A stretch of 64,000 bases of DNA from Candidatus Magasanikiibacteriota bacterium (GCA_903893485.1 CAITMK010000008.1:29931-93930), one strand, 5' to 3'. Counted from the stretch's first letter, positions 1-9,179 are shown. The notes: a model not told the origin generated them from the letters alone. Numbers and translations: made by a program.

Positions 1-438
1 AAACGTTTTACTATTTATTTACGTACACAAGATTTCAAGAGCAGCGCACTTGAATGTAAACTTACGCGCGCAACAAATTTCCCGCATGATCTACTCCCAT
101 ACTTACAAAAATTAGCGGCAGATCTCATCAATAAAAATATAAAATATCGCGCAACTGGAATTATTTTATCAGAACTTACTCCAGAATCAAATATCCAAAC
201 CACACTTTTTGAGTTGCCAACCACCATAGAAAAAATGCAACGTATTTATGCTGCCGTTGATCAACTTAGCGCAGATTTTGGCAAACATGTTGTGCATCTT
301 GGCGGTTCTCAACTTTCATTTACGCGCCCACAATATGCGCCCGGCCGCACACGCGAAACTGCGCGCTCTACCGCACCATTTCACGGCGAAACTGCTCGTC
401 AACATTTACGTATTCCCCGATTAGCAATCATCGTATAA
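1..438 (+). CDS. Y-family DNA polymerase (DinB/UmuC-like), 3' part
   Basis: The reading frame is open from the first base and stops at 436-438, so the 5' part lies outside the window. The visible 145 residues look like the little-finger (C-terminal) domain of a Y-family translesion polymerase: a basic strand-rich start, then YRATGIILSEL, then QTTLFE, and a C-terminal HLRIPRLAIIV. The catalytic palm is not in the window. These enzymes copy past damaged template bases. The stop codon overlaps the -10 of msrB. The family call rests on the C-terminal pattern only. Confidence 0.72.
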   Translation, partial: KRFTIYLRTQDFKSSALECKLTRATNFPHDLLPYLQKLAADLINKNIKYRATGIILSELTPESNIQTTLFELPTTIEKMQRIYAAVDQLSADFGKHVVHLGGSQLSFTRPQYAPGRTRETARSTAPFHGETARQHLRIPRLAIIV

Positions 439-447
439 TAAACCTAT

Positions 448-837
448 ATGCAAAACCTTACCGATGCAGAGTGGAAACAAAAATTAACACCCGAAGAATA
501 CTCAGTGCTTCGCGAAAAAAGTACTGAAGCACCATTTACTGGCGAATATTGGAACACCCGAGAACCCGGCACATACCTATGTCGCGCATGTGGTGCAGAA
601 CTATTCGATGCTGAAACAAAATTTGACGCACATTGCGGTTGGCCAAGTTTCTTCACAGCCAAAGCCGCTGACAAAATTAAACTAACACCCGACAACAGTC
701 ATGACATGCACCGCACCGAAGTGACTTGCGCCAACTGTGGCAGCCACCTTGGTCATCTCTTCAACGATGGCCCTGAACCAACTGGCGAGCGCTACTGTAT
801 TAACTCAATCTCACTAAAATTAAAAAAGAGCCCGTAG
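448..837 (+). CDS. msrB: peptide-methionine (R)-S-oxide reductase MsrB
   Basis: This 129-residue protein is the usual length for MsrB, which reduces methionine-R-sulfoxide in damaged proteins. It begins LTDAEWKQKLTPEEYSVLREKSTE, typical of the family. Two zinc-binding CxxC pairs (CRAC near residue 45 and CANC near 94) are present, as is the catalytic cysteine in RYCINSISL near residue 117. The core GWPSFF and HLGHLFNDGP segments are intact. TATAAT ends 8 bases before the ATG and no Shine-Dalgarno is visible, so the message may be leaderless. A strong hairpin overlaps the stop. Confidence 0.95.
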   Translation: MQNLTDAEWKQKLTPEEYSVLREKSTEAPFTGEYWNTREPGTYLCRACGAELFDAETKFDAHCGWPSFFTAKAADKIKLTPDNSHDMHRTEVTCANCGSHLGHLFNDGPEPTGERYCINSISLKLKKSP

Positions 838-848
838 GCTCTTTTTTA
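821..848 (+). terminator. rho-independent terminator of msrB
   Basis: The hairpin AAAGAGCC-CGTA-GGCTCTTT is followed by T residues and overlaps the msrB stop codon. The A-run on the other arm lets it also end nrdA transcription from the minus strand. Confidence 0.85.
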
Positions 849-854
849 AAAATC

Positions 855-2765
855 TTATTGGCAAACCGCGCATTCCTCATTCGCAAAATCTCTTTGCACT
901 GCCCGGTTACCATCCACGCGTTCAGCTTCAATTGGCGCCGCACTACGCAGATAGTACAAAGTCTTTACGCCCGCTTTCCATGCCAAAAAGTGCACCTCAT
1001 TCAAATACTTACCACTAATTGGCGTTGGGAAAAACACATTCAGCGACTGCGCCTGATCAATATATGGTTGGCGATCAGCTGCTTGCTGCACAATTTCGCG
1101 CATATTCATTTCGTATGCTGTACGAAAAACCGCTTTTTCTTCATCACTCAAACAATCTAATCCCTGCACACTCCCCTTCATTGCAATAACCTCCTTCCAA
1201 ATTTCTTGATTATTCAATCCCTTTTTTTCAAGCAACTGTTCCAAATATTTATTTTTCACCAAGAAACTGCCCGACAAAGTTTTTTGCAAATAAGCATTTC
1301 CAGAAATTGGTTCAACGCATGGCGTTGTCTCACCACAAATAAATGCAGTACTTGCCGTTGGTTGCACTGACGTAACATAGGAATTGCGCTGTGTGCCGCC
1401 ATCAAGTGGCAACCCGCGTTCTTCACCCAACTTTTTCGATGCTGCGCGCGCACTTTCACCAAACTTTTTGAAAATTTCCTTGTTCACATTACGTGCCAAC
1501 AAACTTTCAAATGGCAAATTGCGTTTCATGAGAAGTCCATGATATCCCATAACGCCCAAACCAATTGAACGTTCGTGCTTCACAGAATTAATCGCTTTTT
1601 GATATTCTTTGCTTGGCGCCATTTCGCAAAAAGAATCCAAATTATTATCCAACGCCTTCGCACAAATGTATGTGATGTGATCAATCTGATCATTCCATTC
1701 GTCCCACTTCTCTAAATTCAAATTACCCAAACAGCAAACCGCGGTGCGCTCCTCATTAGTTGGCAAAACAATTTCGGTACACAAATTACTTTGGCGAACA
1801 AACAATCCCAAATCTTTGTGATGCTGTGGTACCTCTTTATTCACGGTATCAATAAACACCATGTATGGCTCACCGGTTTCCGCGCGCGTCGTTAATAATT
1901 TACGCCACACATCAACCGCGTTCAAACGGCCGGCAACTGTTTTGTAGTGTGGATCAATCAAATCATATTCGCGATTTTCTTCAACCGCTTTCATGAATTC
2001 ATCGGTGATCACGACACCATTATTAATATTCAAACATTTGCGATCTTGATCCGCGCCCGTTGGCTTGCGAACTTCAATAAAATCTTCAATATCTGGATGA
2101 TCAACACGTAAATACGCCGCCGCAGCACCACGACGAATACCGTTGCGCGAAATCGCAATAGTTTCTGAATCCATGATTTTCAAAAATGGAATCACGCCAG
2201 AAGATTTCAAACCACTTGCCTGCAACGGTGCGTTTGAACCGCGCAAAGCTGACCAATCAGTCCCAATACCGCCACCATATTTTGCCAAAAACGCATTCTC
2301 GCGATAAATATCAAAAATGCCTTCCAATGTATCTGGCACCATGTTAAGAAAACATGAAATTGGTAAACCTTTGCTTGTACCAATATTCATCAAAACCGGC
2401 GTCGATGGTGTAAACCACTGACGACTCATAATATCGTACAATTCCTGTGCCAATGCCAAGTCACCGCGACACATACCCGTTGCAACGCGCGCAAAAAATG
2501 TTTGTACATTTTCACAAATCGCATCATTTGCATCGTGCAAAAAATAACGATCGCGTAAATTTTCCAAACCAAAATAAGTCATGATGCCATCGCGGCTATG
2601 ATCAATTACGATTTTTTCTTGCAGCGCACGATCCGCCGTGTAGTGTGGGCAATCCCAACTTCCTTTTCCTTTTGTGGTTTCCATGATTTCTGCAAGCAGT
2701 AAATCGCGAGCCGAACCTAAATCGTTGTGAGACAATGCATCAATGACCGAAGAATAGTTTGCCAT
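855..2765 (-). CDS. nrdA: ribonucleoside-diphosphate reductase, alpha (large) subunit
   Basis: This is the catalytic subunit of an aerobic class I ribonucleotide reductase (636 aa), which makes dNDPs from NDPs. It has the NLCTEI catalytic cysteine motif (Cys about 329), the active-site redox pair (Cys about 138 in PISCF and the CC near 344), the twin tyrosines of the radical pathway near 606 (TLYYLRS), and the C-terminal shuttle pair in CAVCQ. It is shorter than E. coli NrdA and begins close to the catalytic domain, so no full N-terminal ATP-cone is apparent; overall activity regulation may be absent. It lies 12 bp after nrdB, in one operon. Confidence 0.95.
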   Translation of the reverse strand: MANYSSVIDALSHNDLGSARDLLLAEIMETTKGKGSWDCPHYTADRALQEKIVIDHSRDGIMTYFGLENLRDRYFLHDANDAICENVQTFFARVATGMCRGDLALAQELYDIMSRQWFTPSTPVLMNIGTSKGLPISCFLNMVPDTLEGIFDIYRENAFLAKYGGGIGTDWSALRGSNAPLQASGLKSSGVIPFLKIMDSETIAISRNGIRRGAAAAYLRVDHPDIEDFIEVRKPTGADQDRKCLNINNGVVITDEFMKAVEENREYDLIDPHYKTVAGRLNAVDVWRKLLTTRAETGEPYMVFIDTVNKEVPQHHKDLGLFVRQSNLCTEIVLPTNEERTAVCCLGNLNLEKWDEWNDQIDHITYICAKALDNNLDSFCEMAPSKEYQKAINSVKHERSIGLGVMGYHGLLMKRNLPFESLLARNVNKEIFKKFGESARAASKKLGEERGLPLDGGTQRNSYVTSVQPTASTAFICGETTPCVEPISGNAYLQKTLSGSFLVKNKYLEQLLEKKGLNNQEIWKEVIAMKGSVQGLDCLSDEEKAVFRTAYEMNMREIVQQAADRQPYIDQAQSLNVFFPTPISGKYLNEVHFLAWKAGVKTLYYLRSAAPIEAERVDGNRAVQRDFANEECAVCQ

Positions 2766-2777
2766 ATTTTAATTTAA

Positions 2778-3749
2778 TTATGCCCAATCATTTACAATAG
2801 CGCCTTTTGAATATTCCGTAGCACGGTTTTCAAAGAAGTTTGCGTGTTCTTTTGCATTTACCATTACGTCGAGCCATTCTAATGGATTTTTCTGTACGTG
2901 ATAAATTGGGTCCAAACCCAGATCACCTAATTTACGATCTGCAATATATCGAATATAACCCTTCACCTCTTCTGGATCTAAGCCAGGAACCGCGCCCATC
3001 GAAAAACAGGTGTCGATAAACGCATCTTCCAGACGAACCATCTCGCGACAAGCCTCAACCAATTTTGCGCGCAGCTCTGGTGTCCACAATGATTTATTTT
3101 CAGAAATATAATCGCGGAACAACTGACACACACCACGGCTATGTAACGTCTCATCGCGAATTGACCAGGTAACAATTTGGCCAACGCCACGAAGCTTGCC
3201 CAAACGTGGAAAATTCATGAGAATTGCAAACGAAGAAAATAAACTTACCCCTTCCATGAACCCGCCAAACACTGCCAAGTTCATCGCTAATTCTTCTGGA
3301 TGCGTAATATCAAAGTTCTGCAGATACTGATATTTGTTGCGCATGGATTCGTACTGCAAAAACGCAGAATACTCTTGCTCTGGCAACCCAAGCGAATCAT
3401 TCAAATATGAATATGCCCACACATGAATACTTTCCATGGCAGCAAACGCCGATAGCATCATTTTAATTTCTGGTTTTGGAAACGCAGGAATTAAACGTGT
3501 GTTGTAATTATTATTAACCTCCAAATCGCCCTGCGTAAAAAAACGTAAAATCTGAATAATCAGATTTTTTTCTGGTTCAGACAATCGAAAACGATAATCA
3601 TTAATATCTGACTCCATTGGAACTTCTGTTGGCATCCAATGTGCTTGATTTTGTTTTTTGAACAATTCAAAGTACTGCGGATATTCAAATGGGCGGTAGA
3701 CAGCGCGCGGTGTTAAGAGCGAGCAGCTGTTCAATAAGGTGCTATTCAT
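2778..3749 (-). CDS. nrdB: ribonucleoside-diphosphate reductase, beta (small) subunit
   Basis: This is the radical-generating di-iron subunit (323 aa). The key helix AMESIHVWAYSYL keeps the Glu and His iron ligands and, four residues after the His, the tyrosine that carries the radical in class Ia enzymes. A second ligand helix contains RDETLHSRG. The ATG at 3749 was chosen because the upstream frame (to 3815) runs through the promoter and the DnaA-box region with no family-like sequence. The promoter is TTCACA-N17-TATAAT. nrdB precedes nrdA, the reverse of the E. coli order. Confidence 0.93.
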   Translation of the reverse strand: MNSTLLNSCSLLTPRAVYRPFEYPQYFELFKKQNQAHWMPTEVPMESDINDYRFRLSEPEKNLIIQILRFFTQGDLEVNNNYNTRLIPAFPKPEIKMMLSAFAAMESIHVWAYSYLNDSLGLPEQEYSAFLQYESMRNKYQYLQNFDITHPEELAMNLAVFGGFMEGVSLFSSFAILMNFPRLGKLRGVGQIVTWSIRDETLHSRGVCQLFRDYISENKSLWTPELRAKLVEACREMVRLEDAFIDTCFSMGAVPGLDPEEVKGYIRYIADRKLGDLGLDPIYHVQKNPLEWLDVMVNAKEHANFFENRATEYSKGAIVNDWA

Positions 3750-3770
3750 ATTTGGAGGAGTGCACGAGCA

Positions 3771-3799
3771 ATTATACGTTGCAATTGCCAATCTGTGAA
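3771..3799 (-). promoter_or_regulatory. nrdBA promoter
   Basis: On the minus strand, TTCACA (3794-3799), a 17-bp spacer and TATAAT (3771-3776) lie 21 bases upstream of the chosen nrdB start. DnaA-type boxes and an NrdR-like palindrome lie directly upstream. Confidence 0.75.
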
Positions 3800-3839
3800 T
3801 GTGGATAAATGGCACATGTTGTGCACAGGTTTATCCACA
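3800..3839. promoter_or_regulatory. pair of perfect DnaA boxes upstream of nrdBA
   Basis: TGTGGATAA at 3800-3808 and TTATCCACA at 3831-3839 are perfect DnaA boxes in opposite orientation, 22 bp apart. The first abuts the nrdBA -35. DnaA controls nrdAB in E. coli, so a similar link between replication initiation and dNTP supply is inferred here. Confidence 0.7.
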
Positions 3840-3841
3840 TA

Positions 3842-3857
3842 CCACTATATGTAGTGT
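3842..3857. promoter_or_regulatory. putative NrdR box
   Basis: The 16-bp palindrome CCACTATATGTAGTGT closely matches the NrdR consensus (ACACwATATwTwGTGT-like). NrdR boxes normally come as a pair about three helical turns apart; no convincing second box is visible. It lies between the nrdBA and YibE/F promoters. Confidence 0.6.
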
Positions 3858-3871
3858 TTCGACCAAAATTA

Positions 3872-3899
3872 TTGCTTTTGTCAAAAAAGGGCGTATACT
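3872..3899 (+). promoter_or_regulatory. promoter of the YibE/F-malic enzyme unit
   Basis: TTGCTT, a 16-bp spacer and TATACT lie 14 bases before the ATG at 3914. Confidence 0.55.
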
Positions 3900-3913
3900 A
3901 AAAAAACTCTCTT

Positions 3914-5032
3914 ATGAAAATAAAATTTTTAGCAGTTTTGATAGGCCTTTTTGTGTGGGCAGCGCCCGTTTCAATCGCACACGCAGCAACTTCAGTCGCC
4001 GCACCAAGCCCAGATGAATACTATAAAGGTACGGTCGTGCACATTATCAAAGAAATCAAAAAACCAGGCACCGAATTATACTCTCAAGATGTTGAGGTAC
4101 GCCTAACCACAGGCCCTGAAACCGACAAACTAGTGCCGCTCAATTACGGCGGTTCAGATGCAATAACAGCCAAACAAAAGGTAGTCGTTGGCGACAAAGT
4201 CGTCATTATTCGTGTGTTAGATGCCACAACCAATGCACCAACCTACTATTTATCCGATTTTGATCGTCTCCCCTGGCTTTATGGGTTTATTATTTTCTTT
4301 TTTGTAATAGCTTGTATCTTTGGTGGTCGTCGCGGCATCACCTCTTTGGGTGGATTAGTCTCAACGGTCGCAATTTTGCTCCTATATATTGTACCTCGCA
4401 TTATTGCGGGCGATTCCCCAGTTACCACAGTACTCATTGGATCAGCTGCGATTATTCTGTTTTCGATGTTTTTTGCACATGGAATTAACCGCCAAACGGC
4501 GGTGGCTGTTGTCAGCACATTTGGCACCATCATTTTCGCAATTGGCTTTGCAGCACTTGCCATTAAACTAGCCCACATGTTTGGAACCGGCAGCGAAGAG
4601 GCTATGTATATCCAGCTTAATAATGCTGGCACGCTCGATGTGCGGGGCGTGCTGCTCGGCGGCATGATTATTGGTACGATTGGCGTACTCGATGATGTTA
4701 CGACCGCCCAGACGGCCGCAGCAGCCGAAATTCACGATGCAAAACCAGGCATGCACTTTACCGAACTCTTCACCCGCGTTATGCGCGTTGGCCGCGAGCA
4801 CATTGCATCGCTGGTAAACACTCTTGTTTTAGCATACGCTGGCGCATCATTCCCACTTTTCTTACTTCTTTACTCCACCCGCGATGCGCAACCACTTTGG
4901 GTAGTCTTTAACAGTCAGCAGTTGGCCGAAGAAATCACTAGAACCGTTGTAGGCAGCGTAACTTTAGTCTTGGCCGTGCCGCTTTCCAGTGCCCTGGCCG
5001 CATGGTACTATACACGCCACAACAAAACCTAA
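3914..5032 (+). CDS. YibE/F family membrane protein
   Basis: This 372-residue protein has a signal peptide (cut near AHA-AT, about residue 25), an extracytoplasmic beta-rich region of about 100 residues, then roughly seven to eight membrane segments. GGRRGITSLGGLVS, GVLDDVTTAQTAA and the EHIASLVNTLVLAYAG segment are characteristic of the YibE/F family (a sequence family of poorly known function; transport has been suggested). The malic enzyme gene follows after one base, so the two are probably co-transcribed. Function beyond the family name cannot be read from the sequence. Confidence 0.85.
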   Translation: MKIKFLAVLIGLFVWAAPVSIAHAATSVAAPSPDEYYKGTVVHIIKEIKKPGTELYSQDVEVRLTTGPETDKLVPLNYGGSDAITAKQKVVVGDKVVIIRVLDATTNAPTYYLSDFDRLPWLYGFIIFFFVIACIFGGRRGITSLGGLVSTVAILLLYIVPRIIAGDSPVTTVLIGSAAIILFSMFFAHGINRQTAVAVVSTFGTIIFAIGFAALAIKLAHMFGTGSEEAMYIQLNNAGTLDVRGVLLGGMIIGTIGVLDDVTTAQTAAAAEIHDAKPGMHFTELFTRVMRVGREHIASLVNTLVLAYAGASFPLFLLLYSTRDAQPLWVVFNSQQLAEEITRTVVGSVTLVLAVPLSSALAAWYYTRHNKT

Positions 5033-5033
5033 T

Positions 5034-6167
5034 ATGTCTGTATTTGATGAATCAGTCGCATTGCACGAAAAGTTTCATGGAAAAATTGAACTAACAACAA
5101 AGGTTCCGCTTGAAAACATGCACGACTTGTCATTGGCCTACACACCGGGCGTGGCGCAAGTGTGCCGCGAAATTGCCGCAGACCCAGAAAAAGCTTACGT
5201 GCTTACCCCAAAATCAAACTTAGTCGCAGTTGTTTCCGACGGATCCGCGATTTTGGGCCTTGGTAATTTGGGCGCCGCAGCTGCAATCCCTGTTATGGAA
5301 GGCAAAGCCGCACTTTTCAAAAAATTTGCAGAAATTGATGCGTTTCCAATTTGCTTGGACACACAAAACGTCGATGAAATTGTTGAAACCGTGGTACACA
5401 TTGCACCAGTTTTTGGCGGTATCAACCTAGAAGATATTTCTGCGCCCCGATGCTTTGAAGTCGAACGTCGCTTAAAGGCACTTTTGCAAATTCCCGTGAT
5501 GCACGATGATCAACATGGCACCGCAACGGTTGTTTTAGCAGCACTTATTAATGCGCTCACGCTGCGTGACATTACCGCTGCAGAAACTCGCGTGGTAATT
5601 AGTGGCGCAGGTGCGGCTGGCACTGCAATTGCAGAACTGCTTTTGGCGTATGGCGTACAAAATATTATTGTATGCGATAGCAAAGGAATTATTAGTATTG
5701 ATCGTACTGATTTAAACGAAGAAAAAATTAGTTTAGCAAAAATTACCAACGCTGAAAAATTATCTGGCGGGCTTGCAGAAGCTTTACGGGGCGCACACGT
5801 ATTTATCGGCGTAAGCGCTGCGGGTGCTTTATCCGCTTCACTTATTCCAACCATGGCCGAGCGCCCGATCATCATGGCAATGGCAAATCCAGTTCCTGAA
5901 ATTATGCCAGACGAAGCGCTTGCTGCTGGCGCATTCATTGTTGCCACAGGCCGCTCGGATTTTCCAAATCAAATTAACAATGTACTAGCATTTCCGGGCA
6001 TTTTCCGTGGTGCACTTGATCATCGCGTACGTGATATTACCAACGCAATGCTTGTGCAAGCTGCAAAAAATATTGCGGCTTGTGTTGCGAATCCAACAAC
6101 CGAAGAAATTATTCCATCGGCGTTTGATATGTCAGTGGTTCCAGCGGTTGCAATTGCAATTAAATAG
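5034..6167 (+). CDS. NAD(P)-dependent malic enzyme
   Basis: This protein (377 aa) converts malate to pyruvate and CO2 with reduction of NAD(P). It has the family signature SLAYTPGVAQVCREI near residue 38, then SDGSAILGLGNLG, the catalytic-lysine segment VMEGKAALFK, the metal-binding DDQHGTATV and a Rossmann motif VISGAGAAGTAIAEL. The length fits the short bacterial form without a phosphotransacetylase domain. The ATG at 5034 directly follows the YibE/F stop and gives the usual MSVFDESVALHEKFHGKI start. The last 8 bases overlap the end of gltX on the other strand. Confidence 0.93.
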   Translation: MSVFDESVALHEKFHGKIELTTKVPLENMHDLSLAYTPGVAQVCREIAADPEKAYVLTPKSNLVAVVSDGSAILGLGNLGAAAAIPVMEGKAALFKKFAEIDAFPICLDTQNVDEIVETVVHIAPVFGGINLEDISAPRCFEVERRLKALLQIPVMHDDQHGTATVVLAALINALTLRDITAAETRVVISGAGAAGTAIAELLLAYGVQNIIVCDSKGIISIDRTDLNEEKISLAKITNAEKLSGGLAEALRGAHVFIGVSAAGALSASLIPTMAERPIIMAMANPVPEIMPDEALAAGAFIVATGRSDFPNQINNVLAFPGIFRGALDHRVRDITNAMLVQAAKNIAACVANPTTEEIIPSAFDMSVVPAVAIAIK

Positions 6168-7794
6168 ACTTAACGGCCGTTTGTAGGCGAGCATTTACAC
6201 GATCAGCCCCCATAACAGTCATCATTTCATACAAATCAGGCGTATTTGTGCGCTTTGTAAGCGCCATACGCAAAACTCCCGCGACATCACCAATATGACC
6301 GCGATACTTTTCTGGAGCCGCCTTAAAAGTTTTGGTATCAGCAGCAAAACCTTGTACTTCTGCAAATACGCGTAAATTTTCGAGCCATTTTTCTGCTCCC
6401 ACGGACAAATCGGGTGCATAATTTTCCAAAACTGATTTTGCAACTTCTGACGATTTCCATTCATATGCATCGGCTACATATAATTCGTCAAAGAAAAATG
6501 CAAGTTGCGCTGGTGCATCAGACCATTTTGCCAAATCCTTACGACGCTTTTCGTTGTCACGCTCGATTCCCAAAATCGCTTTAACATATTCTGGTGCCGC
6601 TTCAAGGCGCGCACTAAAATCCAAATCAAATTCTGCTGCCCATTTTTGTAGCGCTTCAAAAATTTCATCAACGCTCATGCGCGCAACGATGCGTTTGCTA
6701 ATGTCATTTAATTTAACCAAATCAAACAGCGCGCCACTGGTATTTGCTTTTGATAAATCAATTTTAAAATCTGCGTATGGCGCATCAGGGTTCGCAGCGC
6801 GCCAATCTTCAAAACTCGAATTCGCCAAATTTAATAAATATTCCACGACCGCATCTTTTGGATAACCAGCGGCAACGTAAAAAGCAACATTTGCTTCGGG
6901 ATCTTTGCGCTTACTCAGTTTGCGGCGGCTTGCGCCATCAACTTTAGTGATTGGCGCGATATGCGCATATTTTGGCAACGTCCATCCCATACGTGCAAAT
7001 AATTCTACGTGCAATGGTGCCGACGGCAACCATTCATCACCGCGAATTACCATGGTGGTTTTCATGAAGGTGTCGTCCACCGCATGCGCCCAATGATAGG
7101 TTGGATATCCATCTGACTTGAGCAACACCGCATCCTGATCATTTTCAGTTAACATGAGCTTGCCTTTGATTTCGTCAACAAACTGAAATTTCTTAAGCCC
7201 ATCACCGTTGGCGCGCAAACGAATCGCAAAGGTTTTGCCCGCGGCCAAAGCAGCCGCAACATCATCCGCAGACATGTCGCGATGTTTTGCCCAAGCGCCA
7301 TAATAGCCAGTTTTAATTTTTTGTAGTTCCTGTTGCTCACGAGCTGCAGATAATTCTTCGCCTGTACAAAAACATGGATATGCAAAACCCCGGCGCACTA
7401 ATTCTTTTATGCACGCACGATAAAGTGATAATCGCTGGCTCTGGATATAAGGACCGTATTCTCCAACCTGGGTCATGTCTGGTAAAACACCTTCATCAAC
7501 ATGCAAACCAAACTTTGCCAAACCTTGAGCGATCAACTCAACGCCGTTTTCAATTTCGCGTTCTTTATCGGTGTCTTCGATACGCAAAATAAAAGTTCCA
7601 CGGGTTTGATGTGCGATGCGCTCTGAAAAAAGCGCTGCATAAATTGCGCCAATATGTAAAAATCCTGTTGGACTTGGAGCATAGCGAGTTACTTCGCAGC
7701 CCGCTGCTAATGCGCGTGCTGGCACTGTTGCAAGTAAATTTTCAGGCAATTCCGTAACGTCAGGAAATAAAAGATTGGCCAATTGTTCGCTCAT
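6160..7794 (-). CDS. gltX: glutamate--tRNA ligase
   Basis: This is a class I aminoacyl-tRNA synthetase that charges tRNA-Glu (544 aa). The HIGH-type motif is in YAPSPTGFLHIGAIY near residue 42 and the KMSKS-type motif is RKLSKRK near 300. A four-cysteine zinc site is not obvious, though CFCTGEE is present. About 35 residues precede the usual N-terminus. I chose ATG 7794 over a TTG three codons upstream. No glutaminyl-tRNA synthetase is in the window, so whether the enzyme is discriminating cannot be told. Its end overlaps malic enzyme tail-to-tail. Confidence 0.93.
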   Translation of the reverse strand: MSEQLANLLFPDVTELPENLLATVPARALAAGCEVTRYAPSPTGFLHIGAIYAALFSERIAHQTRGTFILRIEDTDKEREIENGVELIAQGLAKFGLHVDEGVLPDMTQVGEYGPYIQSQRLSLYRACIKELVRRGFAYPCFCTGEELSAAREQQELQKIKTGYYGAWAKHRDMSADDVAAALAAGKTFAIRLRANGDGLKKFQFVDEIKGKLMLTENDQDAVLLKSDGYPTYHWAHAVDDTFMKTTMVIRGDEWLPSAPLHVELFARMGWTLPKYAHIAPITKVDGASRRKLSKRKDPEANVAFYVAAGYPKDAVVEYLLNLANSSFEDWRAANPDAPYADFKIDLSKANTSGALFDLVKLNDISKRIVARMSVDEIFEALQKWAAEFDLDFSARLEAAPEYVKAILGIERDNEKRRKDLAKWSDAPAQLAFFFDELYVADAYEWKSSEVAKSVLENYAPDLSVGAEKWLENLRVFAEVQGFAADTKTFKAAPEKYRGHIGDVAGVLRMALTKRTNTPDLYEMMTVMGADRVNARLQTAVKSI

Positions 7795-7814
7795 ATAGGC
7801 CAATACTACCTGTT

Positions 7815-8198
7815 TTAGGCTGTTTTTACAAGTCTCTTAAAGGTAAGCGGCAAATGCAAAACGTAAGCCAGTAACAACGCATTGGTTAAAAACACCAAAA
7901 CCTCTAAAAATGGAACAGTTTCGCGTAAAATACTGATGAATTGTATAAAAAAATCACCAGTTAATTCAAAATTTTCCCAAACAATATTCATGAGCGTTAA
8001 AAATTCAGCTTCACTGAGCTTGGTCCAAACACGCATGCCGGTAAAAATTAAATTTATGGACAAAAGCAAAATCACCACCACAAAAGGTGTACGAAACTTC
8101 AAAAAAACCAGCTGCTTCATGATTTTACCATGTAAGCCTGGCGGGAATTTGATGTTAGCTATTTCATCTATGACCGTGCTCAATTCCTTTTCTGACAT
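7815..8198 (-). CDS. small two-helix membrane protein, putative anti-sigma partner
   Basis: This 127-residue protein has about 30 polar N-terminal residues (SEKELSTVIDEIANIKFPPGLHGKIMKQL), two hydrophobic helices (about 37-55 and 95-120) and a basic tail. It begins one base after the stop of the ECF sigma gene. A short cytoplasmic head followed by a membrane helix beside an ECF sigma is the usual anti-sigma arrangement, so that role is inferred from context. No HxxxCxxC zinc motif is visible. It is not recognisable as a known family. Confidence 0.6.
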   Translation of the reverse strand: MSEKELSTVIDEIANIKFPPGLHGKIMKQLVFLKFRTPFVVVILLLSINLIFTGMRVWTKLSEAEFLTLMNIVWENFELTGDFFIQFISILRETVPFLEVLVFLTNALLLAYVLHLPLTFKRLVKTA

Positions 8199-8199
8199 A

Positions 8200-8760
8200 T
8201 TATTTATTTTCTATGGCCATTTTTAAAGCCTCGCGCGCGCGCCGTAATTGCGTTTTCACTGTATTTTCGGGCACCTGAAGCGTTTCCGATATCTCTTCGC
8301 AACTAAGTTCTTCCTTGTAAAAAAGTAAAAGCACGTTGCGGTAAGCCGGCTTTATTTTTGCCAGTGCCGCGTTCACATCAACTCCTGCCTCTATACTTAT
8401 ATACGTATTCTTTTCATCTTTCGTTTCAAAATTACTTTCTGGATCATCGATGATTGTCATTTCCTTGGCGCCAATGCTTCGTTTGTGGCGCAAATAATCA
8501 TAAACGGTGTTGGTGGCAATGGTAAAAAGCCATGTTTTAAATCCACGACCCGCCTCATACTTTGGCAAATTCTTATATAATTTAATAAAAATTTCCTGCG
8601 TTAAATCCTCAGCATCGTCACCATTTCCAACCATTTGAACAACATATCTAAAAATTTGCTTTTCAAAAAGGGTGAGCAGCTGTTCAAAAGCCAAAAGGTC
8701 GCCCCCGCGGGCGACCTCCAAGATTTTCTCTAATTCGGTCTGAGAAGACTCTTGTTTCAT
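8200..8760 (-). CDS. ECF-type RNA polymerase sigma factor
   Basis: This sigma-70 family protein (186 aa) has region 2 (FRYVVQMVGNGDDAEDLTQEIFIKLYKNL, with GFKTWLFTIATNTVYDYLR) and a region 4 helix-turn-helix (YRNVLLLFYKEELSCEEISETLQVPENTVKTQLRRAREALK) separated by an acidic linker. It lacks regions 1 and 3, which defines the ECF group. Its ATG overlaps the stop of the preceding pilin-like gene by one base (TAATG), implying translational coupling, and the putative anti-sigma gene follows immediately. It may regulate the envelope/pilin cluster it is embedded in. Confidence 0.92.
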   Translation of the reverse strand: MKQESSQTELEKILEVARGGDLLAFEQLLTLFEKQIFRYVVQMVGNGDDAEDLTQEIFIKLYKNLPKYEAGRGFKTWLFTIATNTVYDYLRHKRSIGAKEMTIIDDPESNFETKDEKNTYISIEAGVDVNAALAKIKPAYRNVLLLFYKEELSCEEISETLQVPENTVKTQLRRAREALKMAIENK

Positions 8761-9179
8761 TATGGAGCGGTTGTTGCAGACAAAATTGATGTAACCGCAA
8801 AGCTACTAATTGCGTACGCAGCAGCAATTACAACTAAACCAATAACTGCATTTTTGATGATATCTTTTGCGGTTTGAACCTGTTTGCTGTCGCCTTGTGC
8901 GGTCATCCATTCAAAACCACCATAAACAGCGAGAGCCAAGAAAATAACACCGAGGAAGCCCAATACGATGTTAATAATACGACCGACTAATTCTGGTAAC
9001 GTAATTGTAGTTGCAACACCTGCCTGACCACCTGCAGCAGCCAAATTATTTTGAGCAGCAGTAACCGGTGAAGTTGGTGCTGTTGCAGCCTGTGCAAAAG
9101 TTGTGCTAACGCTTACTAACATGGTTGCTGCTACGGCTGCAGCTGAAACACCGTATGAAATTTTTTGGATGAGTGTCAT
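8760..9179 (-). CDS. VirB2/TrbC-like pilin family protein 1
   Basis: This 139-residue protein has a signal peptide (to about residue 31, TFAQA), a short linker and two membrane helices joined by the array's conserved loop YGGFEWMTAQGDSKQV. The pattern matches the type IV secretion pilin family (TrbC/VirB2-like) common in Patescibacteria. These proteins sit in the membrane and may be assembled into a filament; no VirB4-type ATPase is in this window to confirm that. It is translationally coupled to the ECF sigma gene. TATAAT lies about 20 bases upstream of the start. Confidence 0.8.
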   Translation of the reverse strand: MTLIQKISYGVSAAAVAATMLVSVSTTFAQAATAPTSPVTAAQNNLAAAGGQAGVATTITLPELVGRIINIVLGFLGVIFLALAVYGGFEWMTAQGDSKQVQTAKDIIKNAVIGLVVIAAAYAISSFAVTSILSATTAP

